Positions 15,903-24,221 of a stretch of DNA of 64,000 bases are shown piece after piece; within the stretch, counting starts at the first letter, position 1, and each line of letters opens with the position of its first letter. The translations under genes and the position numbers were made by a program. Source of the DNA: Trueperaceae bacterium (GTDB taxonomy: Bacteria > Deinococcota > Deinococci > Deinococcales > Trueperaceae). The stretch is from contig JAABTL010000006.1 in the NCBI GenBank assembly GCA_011389865.1, positions 50,741 to 114,740 on the forward strand, in the 5' to 3' direction. The notes under the pieces are model-generated. The model ran no database searches. It saw nothing but the letters and a program-made list of their open reading frames with translations, and was not told where the DNA came from.

Positions 15903-17888
15903 ATGGACACGATCCGACTGACGGTCGGGCAGGCCCTCGTCCGCTTCCTGGCGGCGCAGTGGACCGAGCGCGACGGCGTACGGAGACGGACGATCCCGGG
16001 CGTGTGGGCGATCTTCGGCCACGGGAACGTCGCCGGCCTGGGGCAGGCGCTCGAGGAGCTGGGCGACGAGGTGGGTCTGCCCACCTACCGGGCGCAGAAC
16101 GAGCAGGCGATGGTCCACGCGGCCGCCGCCTACGCCAAGCACGTCGACCGCCTGGCGACCTTCGCCTGCACCGCGTCCGTGGGACCCGGCAGCGCGAACA
16201 TGATCACGGCGGCGGCGGGCGCCACCGTCAACCGGTTGCCGGTCCTGCTGCTCCCGAGCGATCTCTTCGCCAACCGCCGCGTCGACCCCGTGCTGCAGCA
16301 GCTCGAACACCCGCTCGAGCACGACGTCAGCGTCAACGACGCCTTCCGTCCGGTATCGCGCTTCTTCACCCGCATCCACCGGCCCGAGCAGCTGCTGGCC
16401 GCGTTGCCCGAGGCGATGCGCGTGCTCACCGACCCGGTCGACACCGGTGCCGTGGTGATCGCACTGCCCGAGGACGTGCAGGCCGAGGCGTGGGACTGGC
16501 CGCGCGCGCTGTTCGCGCCACGCACCTGGCGCGTCCGCCGCCCGCCCCCGGAGCCTGACGCGGTGGCCGATGTCGCCGCCTGGCTGCGTGCCGCCAGGCG
16601 GCCGCTGATCGTCGCGGGCGGCGGGGTCGTCTACGCGGGCGCCAGCCAGGCGCTGGCCGCCTTCGCCGAGCGCTTCGCCGTGCCGGTCGTCGAGACCCAG
16701 GCCGGCAAGGGCGCGCTGCCCTGGGACCATCCGATGAACCTCGGTCCCGTGGGCGCCAACGGCGGCAGCGCAGGCAACGCGCTCGCGCGCGAGGCGGACC
16801 TGGTGCTCGCGGTCGGGACGCGGCTGTCGGACTTCACGACGGCGTCCATGACCGCGTTCCAGCACCCGCAGGTCCGCTTCGTGGGGCTGAACGTCGCGTC
16901 GTTCGACGCGCACAAGCTCGGCGCGTTGGCGCTGGTCGCGGACGCCCGCGCGGGCCTCGAGGCGCTGCACGCCGCCCTGTCGGCGGCCGAGGCGCCGGTG
17001 GCGGGCGTGGCGCCGCCGCTCGCGCCGCCGCCGTTCGCCGGTACCTGCTCCGCCTACCGCGCCGAGATCGCGGACCTCAAGCACGCGTGGGACGCCACCG
17101 TCGACGACTTGCGGCGGCGGCGCCCAGGTGAGGGCCCGCTGGCCCAGGCCGAGGTCATGGGCATCGTCAACGACGCGTTCGCCGACGAGGCCGTGGTGAT
17201 CAACGCGGCGGGGACCATGCCCGGCGACCTGCTCAAGCTGTGGCGTGGCAGCGACCCGAAGAGCTACCACGTCGAGTACGGCTTCTCCTGCATGGGGTAC
17301 GAGATCCCCGCGGGCATCGGCGTCAAGCTCGCGGAGCCGGCGCGCGAGGTCGTCGTGTTCGTCGGTGACGGCTCCTACCTGATGCTGAACGCCGAGATCG
17401 TCACCGCCGTCGCCGAGGGCATCGCCTTCACGATCGTGCTCGTCGACAACCAGGGCTTCCAGTCGATCCACGGGCTGCAGCGCTCGGTCGGCGTCGGCTC
17501 GTTCGCCAACGAGCGCCGCGCCCGCGACGAGGAGACCCGGCGGCTCGACGGTCCCGTCGTCCGCGTCGACTTCGTGCGCCACGCCGAGGCGATGGGCGCG
17601 CTGGCCCTGTACGCGGCCGACGAGGCGGGCCTGCGACGGGCGCTCGAGGCGGCGCGTCAGAGCAAGCGCGTCAGCGTCATCGTGGTGCCGACGGATCCGG
17701 AGCGGCGGGTCCCCGGCTTCGACGGCTGGTGGGACGTGCCGGTGGCCGAGGTCTCCGGCAGCGGCGGCGTGCGCGAGGCGCGCGGCGCCTACGAGGCGGC
17801 GGCGCGGCGGCAGCGCGAGTACCGGGCGGCACACCAGGAGGGCTCGGCGCCGGCCGGAGCCGCAGGCGACGAGGAGGCGGCGTCGTGA
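15903..17888 (+). CDS. iolD: 3D-(3,5/4)-trihydroxycyclohexane-1,2-dione hydrolase
   Basis: 661 residues, a thiamine-diphosphate enzyme that opens the ring of trihydroxycyclohexanedione in myo-inositol catabolism, giving 5-deoxy-glucuronate. Family features are the N-terminal FGHGNVAGLGQAL and the long PYR domain with YRAQNEQAMVHAA. The central domain contains GGGVVYAGAS, and the C-terminal TPP-binding segment has GDGSYLMLN followed by DNQGFQSIHGLQ. The length is a little above the usual ~640 because of an Ala/Glu-rich tail. The ATG at 15903 follows AAAGGGG. It is the first gene of iolDGEBC, with its stop overlapping the iolG GTG. Confidence 0.94.
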   Translation: MDTIRLTVGQALVRFLAAQWTERDGVRRRTIPGVWAIFGHGNVAGLGQALEELGDEVGLPTYRAQNEQAMVHAAAAYAKHVDRLATFACTASVGPGSANMITAAAGATVNRLPVLLLPSDLFANRRVDPVLQQLEHPLEHDVSVNDAFRPVSRFFTRIHRPEQLLAALPEAMRVLTDPVDTGAVVIALPEDVQAEAWDWPRALFAPRTWRVRRPPPEPDAVADVAAWLRAARRPLIVAGGGVVYAGASQALAAFAERFAVPVVETQAGKGALPWDHPMNLGPVGANGGSAGNALAREADLVLAVGTRLSDFTTASMTAFQHPQVRFVGLNVASFDAHKLGALALVADARAGLEALHAALSAAEAPVAGVAPPLAPPPFAGTCSAYRAEIADLKHAWDATVDDLRRRRPGEGPLAQAEVMGIVNDAFADEAVVINAAGTMPGDLLKLWRGSDPKSYHVEYGFSCMGYEIPAGIGVKLAEPAREVVVFVGDGSYLMLNAEIVTAVAEGIAFTIVLVDNQGFQSIHGLQRSVGVGSFANERRARDEETRRLDGPVVRVDFVRHAEAMGALALYAADEAGLRRALEAARQSKRVSVIVVPTDPERRVPGFDGWWDVPVAEVSGSGGVREARGAYEAAARRQREYRAAHQEGSAPAGAAGDEEAAS

Positions 17889-18892
17889 ACGCGACCCTGG
17901 GGTTCGCGGTGATCGGCGCGGGACGCATCGGCGCCCTGCACGCCCGGCACCTGGCCGGCGCCGTCGAGGGCGCCCGGCTCGTGCGGGTGGTCGACCCCGA
18001 TCGGGTGGCGGCGGAACGCGCGGCGGTCGCCGGTGCCGGCTTCAGCGACGCGCTCGACGACGCCCTCTCGGACCCCGCCGTCGACGCCGTGCTCATCGCC
18101 TCGCCCACGAAGGAGCACGCCTGGCAGCTCGAGGCCGCGGCGGGTGCCGGCAAGGCGATCTTCTGCGAGAAGCCGGTCGCCGACGACCTGGCGGAGACCG
18201 TGCGCGCGATGGAGGCCGTCGAGGGCGCCGGTGTCCCGTTCCAGATCGGGTTCAATCGCCGCTTCGACCCCGCCTATGCCGAGGTGGCGCGCGCCGTGCG
18301 GGCGGGCGAGATCGGCAAGGTCGAGCTGTTCCGCAGCCAGTCCTCCGACCCGGGGCCCGCGCCGGAGGCGTACATCGCCGCGTCGGCGGGCTTCTTCCGC
18401 GACTCGGTGATCCACGACATCGACGCCGCGCGCTTCGTGGCCGGCGAGGTCGAACGCGTCACCGCGCTCGGGCGCGTGCTCGTCGACCCGGTGTACGCCA
18501 AGTACGGCGACGTCGACACCAGCGTGATCACGCTGGAGTTCGTCTCCGGCGCGCTCGGCGTGCTGATGAACTCGCGCCGCACGGTGTACGGCCACGACCT
18601 GCGGCTGGAGGTCCACGGCGAGGCCGGCAAGCTCGTCGCCGAGGACGAGCGCGCCACCAAGGTGTGGCGCTACGGGCCCGGCGGCCCGCGCGGCGATTAC
18701 TACCACCACTTCCTCGACCGCTTCCGAGATGCCTACCGGCTGGAGGTCCAGGCGTTCGTGGACGCCGTCCACGCGGGCCACGCGCCTGAGCCTGGCGCGG
18801 TCGACGCCGTCGAGTCGCTACGGGTCGCAGACGCCGCGGTACGCAGCCTGCACGAGGGACGGCCGGTGCGGGTCGAGGAGGTGACGCCGTGA
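17885..18892 (+). CDS. iolG: Inositol 2-dehydrogenase
   Basis: 335 residues, Gfo/Idh/MocA family. The Rossmann motif VIGAGRIGALHARHL is at the N-terminus, with the catalytic-region Lys in EKPVADD and the substrate motif IGFNRRFDPAY. Histidine and aspartate in DSVIHDIDAARF complete the active-site pattern of inositol dehydrogenases. It oxidises myo-inositol to 2-keto-myo-inositol with NAD. GTGA overlaps link it to iolD upstream and iolE downstream; GAGGAGG precedes the start. Related sugar dehydrogenases share these motifs, but the operon context makes IolG the best call. Confidence 0.92.
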   Translation: MNATLGFAVIGAGRIGALHARHLAGAVEGARLVRVVDPDRVAAERAAVAGAGFSDALDDALSDPAVDAVLIASPTKEHAWQLEAAAGAGKAIFCEKPVADDLAETVRAMEAVEGAGVPFQIGFNRRFDPAYAEVARAVRAGEIGKVELFRSQSSDPGPAPEAYIAASAGFFRDSVIHDIDAARFVAGEVERVTALGRVLVDPVYAKYGDVDTSVITLEFVSGALGVLMNSRRTVYGHDLRLEVHGEAGKLVAEDERATKVWRYGPGGPRGDYYHHFLDRFRDAYRLEVQAFVDAVHAGHAPEPGAVDAVESLRVADAAVRSLHEGRPVRVEEVTP

Positions 18893-19890
18893 GCGCTGCT
18901 GAGAGCGCCGGCAGTTCGCGCGCGAACGCTCGCGAACTGCAAGCGACTCGGATGGCCCGCAGGGCCATCCGAGTCGCCAATGCCCCATGCTCCTGGGGCA
19001 TGATCGAGGGCTTCGGCGAGACGACGCCGTGGTCGCAGATGCTCGACGAGCTCGTGGAGACCGGTTACGTCGGCACCGAGCTCGGCGACCTCGGTTACCT
19101 GCCCGACGAGCCCGCCGCCCTGCGCGCGGCGCTCGAGACGCGTGGCCTGGCGATGCTGGGGGGCTTCGAGGGCGTCGACCTGCGGCGTCCCGGCGTCGTG
19201 ACCGAGCGGCGCGAGCGCATCCTGCAGGTCGCGCGCCTGCTGGCGTCGGTCGCGGACGTCGGCGAGCCGGGCCGCCCGCCCTACTTCATCCTGGCGGACG
19301 AGACCCGTGGCGACCCCGTCCGGACGCTGCACGCGGGGCGCATCGTGCCGGAGTTGGCGCTGCCGGCGGAGGAGCGGCCGACGTTCCTGCGCAACGCCGA
19401 GGAGGTCGCCCGGTTGGTGAAGGGCGAGACCGGCCTGCGCACGCTCTACCACCACCACTGCGCCGCCTGGGTCGAGACGCCCGAAGAGATCGAGCGCTTC
19501 CTCGACGGCACGAACGCCGAACTCATCGGCCTGGTGTTCGACACCGGGCACTACGTGTACGGCAGTGGTGTGGCGGACGATGGCGACGCCGCGCTGGCGG
19601 GCCTGAGGCGTTTCTGGGGCCGCACGCCTTACGTCCACCTCAAGGACTGCGACCCCGTCGTCGCCGGACGCGCCCGCGTCGAGGGGTGGGACTACGGTCG
19701 CGCGGTCGGCGAGGGGGTCTTCTGCGAGCTGGGGCGGGGGAGCGTCGACCTGGCCGGCGTGATCGAGTTCCTGCGGGGCGAGGGGTACGACGACTGGCTG
19801 ACCGTGGAGCAGGACGTGCTACCGGGCATGGGCACGCCGAAGGAGAGCGCCGCGCGCAACCGCGCGACGTTGCGGGCGCTGGGGCTGTGA
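18889..19890 (+). CDS. iolE: Inosose dehydratase-like TIM-barrel protein with a palindrome-derived N-terminus
   Basis: 333 residues from the coupled GTG (GTGA overlap with iolG). The xylose-isomerase-like TIM barrel begins at about residue 28 (IRVANAPCSWGMIEG). Later family segments are YHHHCAAWV, FDTGHYVYG, PYVHLKDCD, FCELGRGSVDL and WLTVEQDV, which include the metal ligands. The role is dehydration of 2-keto-myo-inositol to the diketone used by IolD. The first ~25 residues (SAAESAGSSRANARELQATR...) are not family-like and are encoded by perfect palindromes. Translation may really start at the ATG at 18952, which lies inside one of them. Confidence 0.88.
   Translation: MSAAESAGSSRANARELQATRMARRAIRVANAPCSWGMIEGFGETTPWSQMLDELVETGYVGTELGDLGYLPDEPAALRAALETRGLAMLGGFEGVDLRRPGVVTERRERILQVARLLASVADVGEPGRPPYFILADETRGDPVRTLHAGRIVPELALPAEERPTFLRNAEEVARLVKGETGLRTLYHHHCAAWVETPEEIERFLDGTNAELIGLVFDTGHYVYGSGVADDGDAALAGLRRFWGRTPYVHLKDCDPVVAGRARVEGWDYGRAVGEGVFCELGRGSVDLAGVIEFLRGEGYDDWLTVEQDVLPGMGTPKESAARNRATLRALGL
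18911..19001 (+). repeat. Cluster of three palindromes at the 5' end of iolE
   Basis: GCAGTTCGCG (18911-18920) with CGCGAACTGC (18931-18940), 10-nt spacer. A perfect 16-bp arm at 18943-18958 pairs with 18962-18977 around a 3-nt loop. ATGCCCCA (18980-18987) pairs with TGGGGCAT (18994-19001). The first resembles the GCAGTTTCGC hairpins after pstB at 61.3 kb, suggesting a dispersed REP-like element that here is translated in frame. Confidence 0.8.
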
Positions 19891-19911
19891 CGCGCCCCTG
19901 AGGAGGCCGAC

Positions 19912-20757
19912 ATGAGTGACCACGTGGTGAAGCTCGACCCGACCGCGACCATCCGTGCGGACGTCACCCCCGAGCGCGCCGGCTGGCGCCACCTCGGTTT
20001 CCAGGTGCGCGCGCTGCGCGCCGGTGAGGGCTTCGTGTCGGAGAGCGATGGGCACGAGGTCTGCCTGGTGCTGCTCGCCGGCGACGCCGACCTCTCCGTC
20101 GGCGGCGAGCGCTGGACCGTCGCGGGCCGCCGCGGCGTGTTCCAGGGCCTGCCGCACGCGCTCTACGTGCCGCCGGGCCAGCGTTACGGCGTGCGGGCCA
20201 GCAGCGACCTGGAGTTGGCGGTCGGCATGGCCGCGGCCGAGGGCCGGCTGCCGCCGCGCCTGATCACCCCCGACGACGTGAAGGTCGAGATCCGCGGCGG
20301 CCACAACGTCACCCGCCAGATCAGCCACGTCCTCGACCCGGGCGACGCCGAGAAGCTGCTGTGCGTCGAGGTGTACACGCCGTCGGGCAACTGGTCGAGC
20401 TACCCGCCGCACCGCCACGACGAGCATCACCCGGGCGTGGAGGTCGACCTCGACGAGGTCTACCACTACCGCATCGACCCCGCCGACGGCTGGGCGCTGC
20501 AGCGGCTCTACACCGACGACCGCAGCCTGAACGACGTGGTCATCGTCGGTGACGGCGACACCGTGCTCGTGCGCCGCGGCTACCACCCGGTCGCGATGGC
20601 ACCGGGTTACGACGGCTACTACCTCAACTTCCTCGCCGGCGAGCACCCCAGCTGGGACGCCCGCGACGAGCCCGACCTGGCCTGGGTGCGCGGGCAGTGG
20701 GCCGGACGCGAGGGGCGGCTGCAGCTGCCGCTCTCGGGGACGGGCAGGGACGCGTGA
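19912..20757 (+). CDS. iolB: 5-deoxy-glucuronate isomerase
   Basis: 281 residues, a bicupin. The N-terminal cupin carries EVCLVLLAGDADL; the C-terminal cupin contains the metal motif SSYPPHRHDEHHPGVEVDLDEVYHYR and a later His in GYHPVAMAPGY. It converts 5-deoxy-glucuronate to 5-dehydro-2-deoxy-gluconate between IolD and IolC. GAGGAGG precedes the ATG by 6 nt. It lies 21 nt after iolE, and its stop overlaps the iolC GTG. The length and motifs match the family well. Confidence 0.94.
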   Translation: MSDHVVKLDPTATIRADVTPERAGWRHLGFQVRALRAGEGFVSESDGHEVCLVLLAGDADLSVGGERWTVAGRRGVFQGLPHALYVPPGQRYGVRASSDLELAVGMAAAEGRLPPRLITPDDVKVEIRGGHNVTRQISHVLDPGDAEKLLCVEVYTPSGNWSSYPPHRHDEHHPGVEVDLDEVYHYRIDPADGWALQRLYTDDRSLNDVVIVGDGDTVLVRRGYHPVAMAPGYDGYYLNFLAGEHPSWDARDEPDLAWVRGQWAGREGRLQLPLSGTGRDA

Positions 20758-21782
20758 GCGCGAACTCCACCTACGACCTGCTCACGATGGGTCGCTCGTC
20801 GATCGACCTCTACGCCAACGACATCGGCGCCGCCTTCGAGGACATCCGCAGCTTCGCGGCCTACGTCGGCGGCAGCCCGACCAACATCGCGGTCGGGGCG
20901 CAGCGCCTGGGCCTGCGCACCGCGCTCCTGACGGCCGTCGGCGACGACAAGGTCGGCGACTTCATCCTGGCGTTCCTGCGCCGCGAGGGGGTCGAGACGG
21001 CGTTCGTCCCGCGCAAGCCGGGTGCGCGCAGCAGCGCCGTGGTGCTCGGCATCGAGCCGCCGGACCGCTTCCCGCTGGTCTTCTACCGCGACAACGCGGC
21101 CGACGCGCAGCTGACGCTCGACGACGTCCTGGCCGCGCCGGTCGCCGAGTGCGCCGCGCTCGAGGTGTCGGGCACGGGGCTGGCCCGCGAGCCCGCCCGC
21201 AGCGCCACCTTCCTCGCCTGCGAGCGCGCGCGGGCCGCCGGCCGCACGGTCTACCTCGACCTCGACTTCCGGGCCGACCAGTGGCACGACCCACGCGCGT
21301 ACGGCGTCGTCGTGCGCTCGCTGCTGCCCCTGGTCGACGTGGCCTTCGGCACGGTCGAGGAGGTCAACGCGGCGATGCTGCAGCGGGTCGAGGACGTCGA
21401 GATCACCCACCAGCAGATCAGCGCGCCCATCGTGCGTGGCGACGTCGACGCCAACGTGCGCGCCATGCTGTCGGCGCCAGTCGGCCCCGAGGCGGTGGTG
21501 CTCAAGCGGGGGCGCGACGGCGCGCGCATCCACCTGCGCGGCGGCGAGACGCTCGACGCGCCGGGCTACCCGGTCGAGGTGGTCAACGTGCTCGGCGCCG
21601 GGGACGCCTTCGCGGCGGGCTTCATCTACGGCCGCACCCAGGGCTGGGGCTGGGTGCGCAGCGCCCGGCTGGGGAACGCCTGCGGCGCGATCGTCGTGAC
21701 CCGCCACGGCTGCGCCAACTTCATGGCGACGCTGGAGGAGGCGCTGGCGCTGGCGGACGCGCACGGGGGGTTGGGGGACTAG
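20754..21782 (+). CDS. iolC: 5-dehydro-2-deoxygluconokinase
   Basis: 342 residues, PfkB/ribokinase family. Motifs are YVGGSPTNIAVGAQRLG at the N-terminus, YLDLDFRADQW in the middle, and the C-terminal catalytic VNVLGAGDAFAAGFIYG with its Asp base. It phosphorylates 5-dehydro-2-deoxy-gluconate. The GTG start overlaps the iolB stop (GTGA). It is the last gene of the operon. The aldolase (iolJ) and the semialdehyde dehydrogenase (iolA) that would finish the pathway are not in the window, and no inositol transporter is adjacent. Confidence 0.93.
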   Translation: MSANSTYDLLTMGRSSIDLYANDIGAAFEDIRSFAAYVGGSPTNIAVGAQRLGLRTALLTAVGDDKVGDFILAFLRREGVETAFVPRKPGARSSAVVLGIEPPDRFPLVFYRDNAADAQLTLDDVLAAPVAECAALEVSGTGLAREPARSATFLACERARAAGRTVYLDLDFRADQWHDPRAYGVVVRSLLPLVDVAFGTVEEVNAAMLQRVEDVEITHQQISAPIVRGDVDANVRAMLSAPVGPEAVVLKRGRDGARIHLRGGETLDAPGYPVEVVNVLGAGDAFAAGFIYGRTQGWGWVRSARLGNACGAIVVTRHGCANFMATLEEALALADAHGGLGD

Positions 21783-21845
21783 CCAGGTCGGCTCCTGGTG
21801 CGCGCCGCCGCCTTGGTCGTGCGCGAGGCCGCGGCGCGCCCGTCG

Positions 21846-21874
21846 TTGTGACACCGCCGTACATCTGATATCTT
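21846..21874 (+). promoter_or_regulatory. Candidate promoter for the lipoprotein gene
   Basis: TTGTGA (21846-21851), 17-nt spacer, TATCTT (21869-21874). Each hexamer matches 4 of 6 consensus bases. It lies in an unusually AT-rich gap between iolC and the gene at 21947 and would give a leader of about 65 nt ending in GAGGAGG. Confidence 0.45.
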
Positions 21875-21946
21875 TGCGCCTACCCGCAGATACTCATGCT
21901 GGTAATGCAGTTGACGGTATTGATATGCGTCAGCTGAGGAGGTCGC

Positions 21947-22897
21947 ATGCGCAAGGATGGGTTACGTCTCTCGCTGGCGCTCGGCGTCGCGTTGCTGCTC
22001 GCAGCCTGTGGTTCGGCCGGTGATGGTGGCGGCGGTGGTGGTGGCGACGGCGGCGACGGTGGTGGCGACGGTGGTGGCGGCGCCGTCGTGCGGCTGGGGT
22101 TCGTCGACTTCAGCGAGTACGTGGACAAGACGTTCGCCGACGATCTGCGCGACGTCGACATCGAGGCGTCGTTCGTCGCGACCTCCGAGGACATCGCCGA
22201 TGCGCTCGCGGCGGCGGGGCCCGACGTCCCGGTCGGCACCTGCGTGGTCGGCGATCTCGACGACGATGCCGATTTCGAGCTTCCCGAGATCCCGGGCGGC
22301 CTGACCGGCACGTTCACGTCGTTGGACGCCGGTGCCTCGCTCGAGGTTCTTGACGGCGACGCCGTGTACGTCACCGCCGAGAAGTTCGAGATCCCGGTCG
22401 GCGGGGACACGTTCTTCGCCTACGACGGCACGGTCGACGAGGAGAACTCCGCCCCCGCCCCGCCCGCCGGCCTCGTCCTCGACGTACCGGGATCGGCCGA
22501 CGGGTTCCCGGCCGCGTCGGTCGAGCTGCCGCATGTGGCCGCGATGAACCTGACCTCGCCGGCCCGAACGGGTGCGGTCCTGTTCAGTCTCCCGGTCGGC
22601 CCCACGACGGCGTTCGCCTGGGACGCCCCGGCTTCGGGCGACCCGGAAAGCATCGTGGAGCTGTTCGTGGCGCCGGCCGACCTGCTCACGGGGGGCACCA
22701 TCTACGTCGCCTGCAGCGCGCCGGACGATGGCGGCTTCGAGTTCCCGGCGGCGACGCAGGCCGAGCTCGGCGTGGGCTACGCGGGCGTGCTCTGGGACTT
22801 CAAGCGGGTGGCCCGCCAGCAGGTCGACGTGGGCGCCGACGCCGCCGTCCTCGTCAAAGTCGAGCGGGGCATCGGCACCGTCAGCCTCGGGTTCTGA
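21947..22897 (+). CDS. Lipoprotein with a Gly/Asp-rich linker, function unknown
   Basis: 316 residues. The signal ends in lipobox LLAAC at about residue 21, followed by a 23-residue low-complexity Gly/Asp linker encoded by GGTGGCGAC-like triplets. The mature part is acidic and has no family I recognise. It contains repeated short beta-strand-like segments (TGTFTSLDAGASLEVLDGD, GDTFFAYDGTVDEENS) and ends in VDVGADAAVLVKVERGIGT. It should be anchored to a membrane facing the cell exterior. GAGGAGG precedes the ATG. It stands alone between iolC and an Fe(III)-type transporter, with its own promoter and terminator-like hairpin. Confidence 0.7.
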   Translation: MRKDGLRLSLALGVALLLAACGSAGDGGGGGGGDGGDGGGDGGGGAVVRLGFVDFSEYVDKTFADDLRDVDIEASFVATSEDIADALAAAGPDVPVGTCVVGDLDDDADFELPEIPGGLTGTFTSLDAGASLEVLDGDAVYVTAEKFEIPVGGDTFFAYDGTVDEENSAPAPPAGLVLDVPGSADGFPAASVELPHVAAMNLTSPARTGAVLFSLPVGPTTAFAWDAPASGDPESIVELFVAPADLLTGGTIYVACSAPDDGGFEFPAATQAELGVGYAGVLWDFKRVARQQVDVGADAAVLVKVERGIGTVSLGF

Positions 22898-22928
22898 CTC
22901 GGGGCTCCACCGTCCGTCACGCGGGCTT

Positions 22929-22954
22929 CAGGGCGCACCCACGGGTGTGCCCTG
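22929..22954 (+). terminator. Hairpin after the lipoprotein gene
   Basis: CAGGGCGCACCC (22929-22940) pairs with GGGTGTGCCCTG (22943-22954) with one G-U pair; the top closes to a 4-nt loop. A short CCTTT follows. It lies 32 nt after the stop and probably acts as a terminator. Confidence 0.6.
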
Positions 22955-22962
22955 ACCTTTGC

Positions 22963-23000
22963 CTGACACCAGCGCCCGAGCATGCGATAGTCTGTCGCAT
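22963..23000 (+). promoter_or_regulatory. Candidate promoter with overlapping inverted repeat for the first Fe(III)-type ABC cassette
   Basis: CTGACA (22963-22968), 17-nt spacer, GATAGT (22986-22991). Over the -10 and start point lies the inverted repeat ATGCGA (22982-22987), 7 nt, TCGCAT (22995-23000), a plausible repressor site. It lies 95 nt before the ATG at 23095. Confidence 0.45.
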
Positions 23001-23094
23001 CGACCCCACGGTGCGCGGACCCGGTCCGCGCCTCGACCCCCAACGAGGCGTCCCCGCCGGCCCCGGCCGGCCCGACGACACGAAGGAGACCCGC

Positions 23095-24099
23095 ATGAAG
23101 AGACTCGCCATCCTCCTCATCGCCGCGAGCGCGCTGTTCTTGGGCCAGGCCCAGGCGCAACGCGTCAACCTGCTGTGCAGCCCGGACCTCGCCTGGTGCG
23201 AGGCGCTCGGCCCGGCCTTCAAGGAGGCCACGGGCATCGACCTCGAGTTCCAGCGCCTCAGCTCGAACGACGGCCTCGCCCGCCTGCGCGCCGAGGCGGC
23301 CAACCCGATCTTCGACGTGTGGTTCGGCGGCACGGGTGACCCGCACCTGATCGCCTTCCGCGAGGGCCTGACCGAGTTCTACGAGCCCAGCGTGTGGGAC
23401 GAGATCATCCAGGACCTCAAGGACCAGGTCGGCGGCACCTACATCCCGCTGTACGCCGGCGCGCTCGGCTTCGTGGTCAACGAGGGCGTCCTCGAAGGCA
23501 AGCCGATGCCCGAGGGCTGGCGCGACCTGACCGACCCCATGTACAAGGGCCTCGTCGCCATGTCCGACCCGAACAGCTCGGGCACCGCGTACACGGTCAT
23601 CGCCACCCTGGTGCAGATCTTCGGTGAGGAAGAGGCGTTCGAGATCCTGGCCGGCATGCACCAGAACATGGCGCAGTACACCAGCTCGGGCAGCGGCCCC
23701 GGCCAGCTCGCCGGCCGCGGCGAGGTCGCCATCGGCGTGCAGTTCATGCACGACGGCGTCAAGTTCGCCGCCCAGGGCTTCCCGCTGGTCACCTACGCGC
23801 CCGTCGAGGGCACCGGCTACGAGATCGGCGGCCTGAGCCTCGTCAAGAACGCGCCCAACCGCGACGCCGCCATCGCCTTCATCGAGTGGGCGCTGACCCC
23901 CGAGGCGCAGATGATCGCCGCCGAGCAGGGCGACTCCTACCAGATCCAGTCCAACCGCAACACGCCGGTCGCCGAGCTCGCGCCCGACCTCTCCGGCATC
24001 AACCTGATCGACTACGACTTCGACACCTACGGCACGCCGGAGGTCAAGGAGCGCCTGGTCGACCGCTGGACGAACGAGATCTTCCCGACCCCGCGTTAG
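23095..24099 (+). CDS. ABC transporter substrate-binding protein, Fe(III)/AfuA-FbpA-like
   Basis: 334 residues. The signal peptide (about 1-22) ends in AQA followed by Gln. The mature protein is a periplasmic-binding fold of the FbpA/AfuA/PotD class: FDVWFGGTGDPHLIAF, YAGALGFVVNEGVLEG, GLVAMSDPNSSGTAYTVIA, IAFIEWALTPEAQ, and a Tyr-rich C-terminal region. Two early Cys (CSPDLAWC) could form a disulfide. AAGGAGA precedes the ATG. It is the first gene of a cassette with a fused permease (24222) and ATPase (26456). Iron is the commonest cargo of this class, but other oxyanion-type or organic cargos are possible. Confidence 0.85.
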   Translation: MKRLAILLIAASALFLGQAQAQRVNLLCSPDLAWCEALGPAFKEATGIDLEFQRLSSNDGLARLRAEAANPIFDVWFGGTGDPHLIAFREGLTEFYEPSVWDEIIQDLKDQVGGTYIPLYAGALGFVVNEGVLEGKPMPEGWRDLTDPMYKGLVAMSDPNSSGTAYTVIATLVQIFGEEEAFEILAGMHQNMAQYTSSGSGPGQLAGRGEVAIGVQFMHDGVKFAAQGFPLVTYAPVEGTGYEIGGLSLVKNAPNRDAAIAFIEWALTPEAQMIAAEQGDSYQIQSNRNTPVAELAPDLSGINLIDYDFDTYGTPEVKERLVDRWTNEIFPTPR

Positions 24100-24141
24100 G
24101 CGTCTGCGCCCTGTGAGCGCGACCTGATCGGAAGATCGTCC

Positions 24142-24168
24142 GGGTCGGGGGCCTCAAGCCCCCGACCC
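24142..24168 (+). other. Stem-loop between substrate-binding-protein and permease genes
   Basis: GGGTCGGGGGC (24142-24152), loop CTCAA, GCCCCCGACCC (24158-24168), a perfect 11-bp stem with no T-tract. It lies 43 nt after the binding-protein stop. Comparable hairpins occupy the same position in the other three importers of the window. Confidence 0.75.
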
Positions 24169-24221
24169 ACCACCGTACCGTCACCGGGTGCTTCGCACCT
24201 GAATCCGCCGCGAGGCCCATC

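Noticed and set aside
15746..15903. Tandem repeats as a possible CRISPR array
   Set aside because: Only two exact copies, 19-nt intervening sequences that are part of the palindrome, and no cas genes nearby.
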